Source: HIMB11 sp965657135 (lineage in GTDB: Bacteria > Pseudomonadota > Alphaproteobacteria > Rhodobacterales > Rhodobacteraceae). From it: a DNA stretch of 36,195 bases. Positions 1-6,112 of the stretch are shown piece by piece. Every line of letters starts with the position of its first letter. The first letter of the stretch is position 1. The DNA lies in assembly GCA_965657135.1 (NCBI GenBank), contig CBFHNF010000020.1, positions 1-36,195 of the forward strand, given 5' to 3'. Under the pieces are notes generated by a model that was not told the origin of the DNA, searched no databases, and saw only the letters and a program-made list of their open reading frames with translations. A program made the position numbers and the translations under genes.

Positions 1-842
1 AGCCAAGTGATGATGCCTTCTTTTGGCGCGCGGTAGACAAAGTTCTCGTCTTCACGGTTCAACAATAGGCCAGTTGTGTCCCATGTTTGACCGATGACGC
101 ATCCAGCTTCTTTGAACGCTGCTGTTGCTTCTGTGCCGTTGTTCCAAAATGCGCCGAAATTTTCTTTGCGCTCAATGATCCATTTCGCACATTCGCCCCA
201 AACGCGGCGCGCATCATCTTCTGATTTGTAGACGTCAAGCATGCGGTTTGATGGAACTTCACCGATCGCATCTAGGTACAAACCAACGCCCATGATCACA
301 GACTTTTGACGGAATGCAGCCGCGCCTTTTGCTTCTGGACGGAACAAGTCACCAAAAGAGATGTCTTCGTCTGAGATGTTCATCTTACCACGATTAAGCG
401 TGATACCCTCGGTTCCCCAATCAAATGGAAGCAAAATTTGCTGACCATTGAAAACACCACCAAGAGCGGCTGAATCACGCAAGAATGAAGGGATTACCGC
501 ATCAACGTTAACTGTTGATGGCAACTCTGCAAAGAAGCTGTCGCCATTGCCGTCGACATAGTTTGCTGAGTTTGTGATTGACGGGAATACGATGTCAAAA
601 CCTTTGCCACCATTTGCGCGGATTGTTGATTCCGCTTCGTCGTTAGATCCAAATGTTGTTAGATCAAGTTTGATGCCTGTTGATGCTTCAAACTTTTCGG
701 CGATATTTGGCTGGATGTAATCCCCCCACGCCAATACCTTAACTGATCCTGAAGATGCCAAGGCATCTGTTGCACGAAGTACCAAAGGCGCTGCAACTGC
801 TGCTGCAGAGGCGGCCAAAATTGAACGGCGGTTCATGTTCAT
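1..842 (-). CDS. Polyamine-type ABC transporter substrate-binding protein (3' end outside window)
   Basis: This is the periplasmic solute-binding subunit of an ABC importer, of the spermidine/putrescine PotD-like class; it captures the ligand and delivers it to a membrane permease not seen here. The first 280 residues are present. The N-terminus has a Tat-type signal (MNMNRRSILAASAAAV, with the hydrophobic stretch ending near ALA). It is followed by the typical start of the mature domain (VKVLAWGDYIQPNIAEKFEASTG) and a later GQTWDTTG segment. I chose the ATG at 842 because GGAG lies 8 nt upstream; an in-frame ATG at 836 is also possible, while the ATG at 847 runs into a stop at once. The substrate is inferred from family resemblance only, since the binding-pocket residues cannot be assigned here. 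The gene is transcribed leftward out of the window, where permease and ATPase genes would be expected. Confidence 0.85.
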   Translation of the reverse strand, partial: MNMNRRSILAASAAAVAAPLVLRATDALASSGSVKVLAWGDYIQPNIAEKFEASTGIKLDLTTFGSNDEAESTIRANGGKGFDIVFPSITNSANYVDGNGDSFFAELPSTVNVDAVIPSFLRDSAALGGVFNGQQILLPFDWGTEGITLNRGKMNISDEDISFGDLFRPEAKGAAAFRQKSVIMGVGLYLDAIGEVPSNRMLDVYKSEDDARRVWGECAKWIIERKENFGAFWNNGTEATAAFKEAGCVIGQTWDTTGLLLNREDENFVYRAPKEGIITW

Positions 843-863
843 TTCATAAGCTCCAAATGTTTA

Positions 864-880
864 AATCGCCACTTGCGATT
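864..880. promoter_or_regulatory. Small inverted repeat in the leader of the binding-protein gene
   Basis: AATCGC and GCGATT are separated by five bases, 22 nt upstream of the start of the solute-binding protein gene. It could be a leader hairpin or a half-site pair for a regulator. The arms are only six bases long, so chance is not excluded. Confidence 0.25.
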
Positions 881-974
881 GCATCGTTCGTTAAGTAGGA
901 TTTTTAAATCTTTTTTGTTCTTTAGATAAATTTTTCGTAATAGAAATGCTGTGGTTTTGTAACAACGCGGAGCT

Positions 975-1481
975 TTGCAAATCAGTGCAAGAAAAATCTT
1001 TGATTATTTGCAACTGCCTTCCTGCGAAGGGCAACTTTTTCATTGCGCCCATCACGATTCTCTGACGCTTACCGTTTTTCACGTGTCAGGCTATAATCAA
1101 TGTCTTCCAGCTTGGTCAGAAGAACGTCAGTACCTCTGCGCATCAGAACAAATGGTTGGGTTCAGAGGGCACGGTGATGGTGCTGCTTACGGCTCTTATC
1201 GAATAATTGACATGGCAGCAAAGGCAGGGAAATACGTCCTGAAAGTGGACGGTGACCAGCTATCACTCAAGGTAGTAAGTAAAATCTATCCAGCAGAGAT
1301 GGGAAATTCAAACTGTGGCTATATTCAAACGGCTGTTAACAACATAAGAACAGCGGTTTGTATTGATGCACGGTGGAACTTCCATATGGATACTGCTTCT
1401 CTACGTTTTGTAGCTTCTTCAACATCAGTTGACGCAAACGTAGGTACATTTGCACACATCGGTAGTTGCACTGAATTTTAG
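975..1481 (+). CDS. Unassigned 168-aa ORF, doubtful
   Basis: An open frame of 168 codons runs from an ATG at 975, with an internal ATG at 1212 that would give about 90 residues. I do not recognise the product. The first half is rich in Cys and His and looks like non-coding translation. The second half, from MAAKAGKYVLKVDGDQLSLK onward, looks more protein-like. No good ribosome binding site precedes either start, and the 975 start would lie in the promoter region of the divergent binding-protein gene. A rho-independent terminator-like hairpin at 1706-1753 on the same strand gives weak support for rightward transcription. On the opposite strand several short frames also look partly coding, for example a 24-codon frame at 1069-1143 ending in EDIDYSLTREKR. 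The stretch may therefore be decayed sequence. Confidence 0.22.
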   Translation: MQISARKIFDYLQLPSCEGQLFHCAHHDSLTLTVFHVSGYNQCLPAWSEERQYLCASEQMVGFRGHGDGAAYGSYRIIDMAAKAGKYVLKVDGDQLSLKVVSKIYPAEMGNSNCGYIQTAVNNIRTAVCIDARWNFHMDTASLRFVASSTSVDANVGTFAHIGSCTEF

Positions 1482-1632
1482 GTTAAGGCATCCCTAACGG
1501 CATCCACATACCTAGTAGCCTCAGTACCGTCCCCTTTGCTTAACCAACAAGTTGATCCGTTAGGCCTTACCTGACGTACCTATCATAACGACGCAGTGCT
1601 AGGGGTAGACTCTCCACATCCCCTACTTCCAT
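1478..1632 (-). pseudogene. Fragmented small minus-strand gene (possible)
   Basis: Two short frames join end to end on the minus strand. The first runs from ATG at 1632 and reads GDVESLPLALRRYDRYVR before a stop at 1567-1569. The second is open from 1579 to the stop at 1478-1480 and reads RPNGSTCWLSKGDGTEATR then YVDAVRDALT. They overlap at the residues YVR/VR, so a single frameshift near 1570-1580 would fuse them into a protein of about 50 residues. The composition looks like real protein, but I cannot name the family. The same DNA also carries strong inverted repeats, so a structured RNA is the competing explanation. Confidence 0.3.
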
Positions 1633-1753
1633 CTGCCTCTAGCACACTCACCAACATTGGCACGTTTTATGCAACTTGAGTTAATGAACTTTTTTCATTG
1701 AACTCACGGCGCAGCTATCTTGCCTCCCTATCTCTGGCTGTGCCGTTCTTTTT
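1481..1753 (+). ncRNA. Possible structured RNA region ending in a terminator
   Basis: This gene-poor stretch contains several complementary segments: GGTTAAG (1481-1487) with CTTAACC (1539-1545); CCTAACGG (1493-1500) with CCGTTAGG (1557-1564), an interleaved, pseudoknot-like order; GTGCTAGGGG (1596-1605) with CCTCTAGCAC (1636-1645), including one G-T pair; a near-perfect hairpin at 1677-1706; and a terminator-like hairpin at 1706-1753. Together these suggest a folded transcript, a long leader or remnants of a mobile element. No known RNA family is recognised. It conflicts with a possible decayed minus-strand gene in the same interval. Confidence 0.25.
1706..1753 (+). terminator. Rho-independent terminator-like hairpin
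   Basis: ACGGCGCAGC (1706-1715) pairs with GCTGTGCCGT (1737-1746), with one G-T pair, and is followed by TTCTTTTT. It would end rightward transcription just upstream of the 65-aa membrane protein gene. A second hairpin (1677-1706, arms TGAGTTAATGAA and TTCATTGAACTCA with one bulge) abuts it. Confidence 0.5.
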
Positions 1754-1805
1754 GTCTATCACATATACTCTTCACGGAACGTACTTCATGTGACAAGGTT
1801 AGGGC

Positions 1806-2003
1806 ATGTTTGAGAGTATACTATTTATTGTTTTCGCAATCGCTGCTATGGTCGTAGGGATATATCTGCTTTTCCTACCAGCAATAATTGCGGACAGGAA
1901 AGGATCATCCTTCTGGGGTTTCTTTCTAATTTCGTTGTTCACTTGGCCAATTGCATTAATCTGGGCTTGGTTAATTTTAGAAGATAAAAGTCAGCATCAG
2001 TAA
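1806..2003 (+). CDS. Small two-helix membrane protein, superinfection-immunity-like
   Basis: This 65-residue protein has two hydrophobic helices: residues about 3-27 (SILFIVFAIAAMVVGIYLLF) and about 36-57 (WGFFLISLFTWPIALIWAW). Between them is the short basic loop PAIIADRKGSS. The pattern PAIIA-x-RK-x-FWxFFLxxLFxxWxxALIWAW resembles the small Imm (superinfection immunity) membrane protein family known from phage T4 and common in bacteria. The match is by eye and the function is not proven. The start ATG at 1806 follows AAGGTTAGGGC, a moderate ribosome binding site. It sits downstream of a terminator-like hairpin, so it probably has its own promoter. It belongs to the cluster of small membrane genes next to the integrase relic. 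Confidence 0.6.
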   Translation: MFESILFIVFAIAAMVVGIYLLFLPAIIADRKGSSFWGFFLISLFTWPIALIWAWLILEDKSQHQ

Positions 2004-2128
2004 TAATTACAGGCAAATAATTTGACGAAAAACCTTCACTTATCAAAAGCAAATGTCAAAAAGCACTGTGCTGATCTGTTTACAAAAACTTCAATAGGCA
2101 CAATCTGCAACTCATGGTAATCTTAACT

Positions 2129-2144
2129 TGCCAACAACAAGGAG
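2129..2144 (+). promoter_or_regulatory. 16-nt leader repeat, copy 1 (contains the RBS)
   Basis: TGCCAACAACAAGGAG is identical to the copy at 2941-2956. It ends in the Shine-Dalgarno GGAG, placed 7 nt before the ATG at 2152. In both copies the distance from GGAG to the ATG is 7 nt. Confidence 0.6.
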
Positions 2145-2151
2145 AACTATC

Positions 2152-2505
2152 ATGGATCAAAACCTTAGATCATCACTACAGACTAGCACTTTCTACTACT
2201 TTCTGATCAGCGTAGTGCTGGTAACAATCGCTCAGCTTACAACGATGTCTGTTATCGTAACCAACGACATTAGCGGAAAAGAAGCAGTAGTTGCAGCCTC
2301 TGTTATTGGGCCAGCACTGATTGGTGCGTTTGGGATCATGCGCTTGATGACTAACATGGAATACCTCGTCAAAGATATGGATGACGCAATGAAGTCTACT
2401 CATTACGGCAAAGGTATTAGTGCAATACCATTCGCTGTGTTGAAGGCTGTATTTGCGCTGGTTTTCGTGATCATCGCGATTGTACAATTGCTGGCGATCT
2501 ACTAA
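2152..2505 (+). CDS. Small membrane protein, unknown function (leader-repeat gene A)
   Basis: This 117-residue protein has three or four hydrophobic segments: about 13-35 (FYYFLISVVLVTIAQL), about 44-65 (AVVAASVIGPALIGAFGIM) and about 93-116 (IPFAVLKAVFALVFVIIAIV). A polar stretch between them carries MTNMEYLVKDMDDAMKS. I do not recognise the family. The start is the ATG at 2152, which has GGAG 7 nt upstream; a TTG at 2128 would lengthen the frame but places the ribosome binding site inside the gene. The 16-nt leader is shared with the membrane gene at 2964, although the two proteins are not obviously similar in sequence. The surroundings (tRNA-linked relic, phage-like neighbours) suggest accessory cargo. 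Confidence 0.6.
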   Translation: MDQNLRSSLQTSTFYYFLISVVLVTIAQLTTMSVIVTNDISGKEAVVAASVIGPALIGAFGIMRLMTNMEYLVKDMDDAMKSTHYGKGISAIPFAVLKAVFALVFVIIAIVQLLAIY

Positions 2506-2523
2506 CGATCACATCAGTAACAG

Positions 2524-2557
2524 AGAGGCATGATGTCTATTGTAGATTTGTGCCTCT
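2524..2557 (+). terminator. Weak hairpin after leader-repeat gene A
   Basis: AGAGGCA (2524-2530) and TGCCTCT (2551-2557) form a 7-bp stem with a 20-nt loop, 18 nt after the stop codon. There is no run of T after it, so termination is only possible, not shown. Confidence 0.3.
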
Positions 2558-2650
2558 TCATGTTCGACTAGCTGACAGTCAATAGAAGGCCGTCTCACTG
2601 AACTGCGCTACCTAGATGTACAAAACTTAACTCTTTACCTCTGGACGGTG

Positions 2651-2884
2651 TCACAGCGCTTCTGGTGGCAACGTAGCAAACGGTTCTCCTCTTGCCCAAC
2701 GCATCTGTATCGACCACCATTCCGTGTGATAGCTAACGCTGCGCCATTTCGGGCTTTGGTATGCTTGCACGATCCACTGTATGTCATCCGTGCAGCGTAT
2801 GATGCGAAACCTACCACATTCGCTTTGCCACAAACTGGGATAGCTACTGTGGTTTTCAGGCAGTGAAATCTTTTGGTGCAGCAT
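2651..2884 (-). CDS. Small phage/plasmid-type hypothetical protein
   Basis: This 77-residue frame reads CGRFRIIRCTDDIQWIVQ, then KWRSVSYHTEWWSIQMRW. It resembles short hypothetical proteins of alphaproteobacterial prophages and plasmids with the pattern FGRFRxIxCxDxIQWIxQ...WRSxSY. That family pattern is why I prefer this strand over the overlapping 72-codon plus-strand frame at 2648-2866. No function is known to me. The start at ATG 2884 has only a weak purine stretch upstream. The gene is opposite in direction to the two flanking membrane genes, which fits a patchwork accessory region. Confidence 0.45.
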   Translation of the reverse strand: MLHQKISLPENHSSYPSLWQSECGRFRIIRCTDDIQWIVQAYQSPKWRSVSYHTEWWSIQMRWARGEPFATLPPEAL

Positions 2885-2940
2885 TTTGTTTGTCTTTCGA
2901 TAAGTTTTGGAAATCTAGATGTTGTGTGATAAGCTACTCA

Positions 2941-2956
2941 TGCCAACAACAAGGAG
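2941..2956 (+). promoter_or_regulatory. 16-nt leader repeat, copy 2 (contains the RBS)
   Basis: TGCCAACAACAAGGAG is identical to the copy at 2129-2144. Its GGAG lies 7 nt before the ATG at 2964. The identity extends beyond the Shine-Dalgarno core, which suggests a shared origin or a shared translational control element. Confidence 0.6.
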
Positions 2957-2963
2957 TAGTGAA

Positions 2964-3374
2964 ATGATTGAAGCTAGTGGCGGAGTAGTTAACTTTATAG
3001 CGATACTGATACCAACACTGATGGCGCTCTATTATGGGTTCAGGTGCCTGTTCCAAACTGATGCTGCCATTGCTGAGTGGGGTATTGGTGCGGCGTCAGA
3101 AAGCATGGTCAAGATATGTGGATGCTATGCCCTGACGCAGGGTGTGATGTATGCGATCATCCTGTTCACCTCACCAGCAGGTGCTTGGGAACTGTTTGCT
3201 TTCTCAACGATCTGGGCAGCTTTGTTCTTGTACTTTAGCTACACGACTAAGAATAGCGCATGGGCTGAGATAGAAGGTGTAAACGCCACCAATGAGCCAA
3301 TCATTGTGAGTGGCATTATGCTTATCGTTCATATCTACATCATGTCAGCCATGAGCGGCATCATCTACGCGTAA
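2964..3374 (+). CDS. Small membrane protein, unknown function (leader-repeat gene B)
   Basis: This 136-residue protein has four likely membrane helices: about 8-28 (VVNFIAILIPTLMALYYGF), about 47-68 (VKICGCYALTQGVMYAIILF), about 72-93 (GAWELFAFSTIWAALFLYF) and about 110-134 (IIVSGIMLIVHIYIMSAMSG). I do not recognise the family. The ATG at 2964 is chosen because it follows the shared leader with GGAG at 7 nt; an upstream ATG at 2919 would overlap the leader repeat. It lies between the phage-like minus-strand ORF and the integrase remnant. Confidence 0.6.
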   Translation: MIEASGGVVNFIAILIPTLMALYYGFRCLFQTDAAIAEWGIGAASESMVKICGCYALTQGVMYAIILFTSPAGAWELFAFSTIWAALFLYFSYTTKNSAWAEIEGVNATNEPIIVSGIMLIVHIYIMSAMSGIIYA

Positions 3375-3390
3375 CATTTACGGTTAACGT

Positions 3391-3415
3391 CACCCAGTGT
3401 TTAATTGGCTGGGTG
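3391..3415 (+). terminator. Hairpin after leader-repeat gene B
   Basis: CACCCAG (3391-3397) pairs with CTGGGTG (3409-3415) across an 11-nt loop, 16 nt after the stop codon. No T-run follows, so it is a weak terminator candidate. Confidence 0.35.
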
Positions 3416-3425
3416 GCGCTGGCGC

Positions 3426-3636
3426 CTACGACGTGCTGAACTTGTCGTAGTATGACTGCAAAGAGGTACCTAGTTCGTCAGCAGGGTTGTACTCACCCTT
3501 GGTTCGGACATAGGTAATGTTGTTGCAGGTCGGTTGGAACACGTCTGGTGAAATAATAATAGCCACCACGGTTAAATGTGTAACGGACTCTTTTGGTCAG
3601 CATTTTGGTCAACACACCAGCATAGCCATAAGGCAT
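3426..3636 (-). pseudogene. Tyrosine integrase N-terminal remnant next to tRNA-Arg
   Basis: On the minus strand, from ATG 3636 (or 3603), the frame reads MLTKRVRYTFNRGGYYYF, then TRRVPTDLQQHY, then a stop at 3493-3495. This matches the N-terminus of Roseobacter-type phage integrases (RYxFxRxGxYYFxRRVPxDLxxHY). All later domains, including the catalytic R-H-R-Y core, are missing. After the HY position another frame is open to a stop at 3426-3428 and reads YVRTKGEYNPADELGTSLQS, then YYDKFSTS; it may be the C-terminus of a second gene joined by deletion. The remnant starts about 70-100 nt from the 3' end of tRNA-Arg, the usual place for an element that integrated into that tRNA. Confidence 0.65.
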
Positions 3637-3704
3637 AGCAATTAGATTTACTGAGTGTTGTCAGATGCTTGGATGTTAGTAGCTCTGTTGTTTGAGCTAG
3701 TAAA

Positions 3705-3781
3705 TGGCGCACCCATGAGGATTCGAACCTCAGACCTCTGCCTTCGGAGGGCAGCGCTCTATCCAGCTGAGCTATGGGTGC
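3705..3781 (-). tRNA. tRNA-Arg (anticodon CCG)
   Basis: The minus strand folds into a full 77-nt cloverleaf. The acceptor arms are GCACCCA and TGGGTGC, followed by discriminator G and an encoded CCA. The anticodon arm is CTGCC-CTCCGAA-GGCAG, giving anticodon CCG for CGG codons. The T arm is TGAGG-TTCGAAT-CCTCA. The gene lies downstream of the integrase remnant and is the likely attachment site of the lost element. No second copy of the tRNA 3' end was found by eye at the far side of the accessory zone. Confidence 0.95.
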
Positions 3782-3826
3782 CTGTGCGCGGTATAACGCG
3801 AACCAGGCGCCCTGACAATGCGTAAT

Positions 3827-5047
3827 TCAACCCAATAGATCGTGGGCCAAATGCAAGGCGTCGACAAAAATATCGACTTCATCTGTGGTATTATACATTG
3901 CAAATGATGCCCGGCATGTTGCACTGACCCCCATATGTTCCATCAAAGGTCCAGCGCAGTGATGTCCTGCACGCACCGCAACTCCGCGTTTGTCCAAAAT
4001 CGTCGAAATATCATGCGGATGCCCTGCCCCGTCCAATGTAAAACTAAAGATCGCAGCCTTGTCAGCGGTGCGTCCCTGTTGATGCAAGAAATTCAATTGA
4101 TCCAACCTAGAGCGCGTATAATCCCGTAATTTCGCCTCGTGTTGGGCGATATTTTCCATGCCAATCGACATAATATATTCTAGCGCAACGCCCAAACCTA
4201 TGGTTTGTACAATACCGGGCGTTCCCGCTTCAAACTTCATTGGGGAATCGTTATAGGTAATTGTGTCTTTGCGCACCTCGCGGATCATGTCCCCGCCACC
4301 GATAAAGGGTTGCATTTCACGCTGACGCGCCGCGTTTATATAGATCGCGCCCGACCCCGATGGACCATATAATTTATGACCCGTAACGGCATAAAAATCA
4401 CAGCCCAATTCGGCAATATTCACCGGCTCATGAACGGCGGCTTGTGATCCATCAACCAACACCGCCACACCACGAGCCCGTGCTGCCGAACAAATCGCTT
4501 TCACATCGACCCGCGTTCCTAGAACGTTGGACATATGCGTGACAGCGATCAACTTCGTTTTATCAGATATCGCATCAATGACGGCCTGCGGATCAAGGTA
4601 ACCTGTTTCATCCACATCAACCCATTTCAAAACCACACCCTGACGTTCACGCAGAAAATGCCAGGGAACGATGTTTGCATGGTGTTCCATGACGGACAGG
4701 ATAATTTCATCACCTGCCTGCAACCGTGGCATCGCCCACCCATAGGCAACCGTGTTGATCCCCATGGTAGAACCAGTGTTCAAAACGATTTCATCAGGAT
4801 CACTGACACCCAAAAATCGCGCGATCACATCGCGCACTGATTCATATTTTTCTGTGGCCAAATTGCTAAGATAGTGCAAACCGCGGTGCACGTTCGCATA
4901 TTCATGTGAATACGCACGCTCAATCGCGTCGATCACAACCTGCGGTTTTTGCGCAGAAGCACCATTATCCAAATAGACCAGAGGCTTACCGTTTACTTCG
5001 CGTGATAAAATTGGAAAATCACCGCGTATTTTATCTACATCAAACAT
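3827..5047 (-). CDS. sufS: Cysteine desulfurase SufS
   Basis: This is the PLP-dependent group II cysteine desulfurase that takes sulfur from cysteine as a persulfide and supplies it to the SufBCD scaffold. The length is 406 residues, as expected. The PLP lysine is K225 in VTGHKLYGPSGSGAIY. The persulfide-forming Cys is C364 in RAGHHCAGPL, the same number as in E. coli SufS. The cofactor region VDGSQAAVHEPVN is present. It is the last gene of the suf operon; its ATG shares one base with the stop of the preceding membrane protein gene (TAATG-type overlap at 5047), so translation is probably coupled. No sufE or sufU gene is visible in the window. The tRNA-Arg gene follows 45 nt downstream on the same strand. 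Confidence 0.97.
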   Translation of the reverse strand: MFDVDKIRGDFPILSREVNGKPLVYLDNGASAQKPQVVIDAIERAYSHEYANVHRGLHYLSNLATEKYESVRDVIARFLGVSDPDEIVLNTGSTMGINTVAYGWAMPRLQAGDEIILSVMEHHANIVPWHFLRERQGVVLKWVDVDETGYLDPQAVIDAISDKTKLIAVTHMSNVLGTRVDVKAICSAARARGVAVLVDGSQAAVHEPVNIAELGCDFYAVTGHKLYGPSGSGAIYINAARQREMQPFIGGGDMIREVRKDTITYNDSPMKFEAGTPGIVQTIGLGVALEYIMSIGMENIAQHEAKLRDYTRSRLDQLNFLHQQGRTADKAAIFSFTLDGAGHPHDISTILDKRGVAVRAGHHCAGPLMEHMGVSATCRASFAMYNTTDEVDIFVDALHLAHDLLG

Positions 5048-5625
5048 TACATCGCCCCCGCGAACACTATCGCCACAAAACCAACAGATACACCCGCAAC
5101 AGCGCTCCCCAGGATGATTGTCGCTATTGATTTCATCGCACTTTCAAATCCATGTGCACGATCCACCATTGCAACAAATATCCAAAGCGTAAGGATAAAG
5201 ATTACGAGGGATGCCAAACCACTTAACGCAATTGAAATAAATGACAGCAATGTCGAAATAATTTGAAACACAAATTGCATCCATTGCAGCCATGACATTA
5301 CAATCAACAGCGCATTAAATTCCCCACGACCGCCAAACATTTGTCCAATCCGTGAGGCCGCAAGCGCACTTACAATCGTCATGGTGAATACCATAAGCGC
5401 CACTGGCAGCGGTCCCAACGCTAAACCTGGCCCAACAACAATGACAAACGGATCGTCACCGCTCAGAGATACGTTTGCGACAAACAACGAAATAACACTG
5501 AGACAAACAGAAACCGCAAAAAGAGAAATGATTTGTGAGCTCACTAAGCCCAAATCTAACAATTGATCCGCAACCGATCTGGGATCACGGGGCGTATCCA
5601 ATGTCAGCCGAGTTAAATCAATCAT
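5047..5625 (-). CDS. Yip1-family-like membrane protein in suf operon (second)
   Basis: This 192-residue protein has about five hydrophobic segments after a soluble N-terminus (MIDLTRLTLDTPRDPRSVAD). The N-terminal pattern (short lead, DPR.VAD.LL) and the membrane layout resemble bacterial YIP1-family proteins. I placed the start at the ATG at 5625, because it forms an 8-nt ATGATTGA overlap with the stop of the previous membrane gene; an upstream ATG at 5679 would overlap that gene by 62 nt. The stop overlaps the sufS start by one base. The role is unknown; the position inside the suf operon is its best clue. Confidence 0.7.
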   Translation of the reverse strand: MIDLTRLTLDTPRDPRSVADQLLDLGLVSSQIISLFAVSVCLSVISLFVANVSLSGDDPFVIVVGPGLALGPLPVALMVFTMTIVSALAASRIGQMFGGRGEFNALLIVMSWLQWMQFVFQIISTLLSFISIALSGLASLVIFILTLWIFVAMVDRAHGFESAMKSIATIILGSAVAGVSVGFVAIVFAGAM

Positions 5626-6112
5626 CTGTGGACCCCAATTTAGAAATGGCCTTAAAGCCAGAAACCAAAAACCAAACAATAGTTAAAAACCAGACGAACC
5701 CCACAATATTCTGCGCAGCGCCAGCTCCTATAAAGCCCCTTACCAAGCCATGCAGCAACATGAAAGGCAATGCCGCAAAAAATGACCAGAATAATACGAT
5801 ACGCATCTGATCCATTCGCGCGCGTCCCATTAAAACCCGCTGAAGCCCCCAAAGCATCATCGCCAAAACGTAAAACACCAATGGCATGATAAAAACCCAA
5901 GCCAAAAGCGCGCCCCCCATCAAATCCGTCACGTCCTTGGATTCAAGGTGCGCTTGGCGCGCAAGTGCCGGCCAAGAGGCAACAAAAGTGCCAACGCAGC
6001 CGCCCATCAAAATAGCAAACGAGCGACTTTCTGAGATGTCCCCTGCCAGCAGACCGGAAAAGACCTGCCGGGGCGCGCGATACGTTTTGAGTATATCCTG
6101 AACGATTGACAT
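5618..6112 (-). CDS. Yip1-family-like membrane protein in suf operon (first)
   Basis: This 164-residue protein has a short cytosolic lead (MSIVQDILKTYRAPRQVFSG) and about four membrane helices: about 30-47, 63-88, 104-122 and 133-155. The opening resembles the YIP1 family, in which the lead is followed by a membrane bundle, and it pairs with the next gene of similar layout. The ATG shares one base with the sufD stop (TAATG at 6112), and its own stop overlaps the next gene by 8 nt. It is therefore tightly built into the operon. Function unknown; a membrane role for the Fe-S machinery is only an inference from position. Confidence 0.7.
   Translation of the reverse strand: MSIVQDILKTYRAPRQVFSGLLAGDISESRSFAILMGGCVGTFVASWPALARQAHLESKDVTDLMGGALLAWVFIMPLVFYVLAMMLWGLQRVLMGRARMDQMRIVLFWSFFAALPFMLLHGLVRGFIGAGAAQNIVGFVWFLTIVWFLVSGFKAISKLGSTDD

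Noticed and set aside
1043..1062. GCGCCCATCACGATTC resembles the tRNA-Arg 3' end (GCGCACCCATGAGGATTC) and could be the distant attachment repeat.
   Set aside because: It needs a two-base gap and two mismatches over 18 nt, so chance is a sufficient explanation.
2648..2866. 72-codon plus-strand frame opposite the phage-like ORF.
   Set aside because: Its translation is unconvincing, and the opposite strand shows a recognisable protein pattern.
2129..2956. CRISPR or retron-like repeat reading of the two 16-nt leader copies.
   Set aside because: There are only two copies, each placed at a ribosome binding site; no regular spacers, cas genes or reverse transcriptase are seen.
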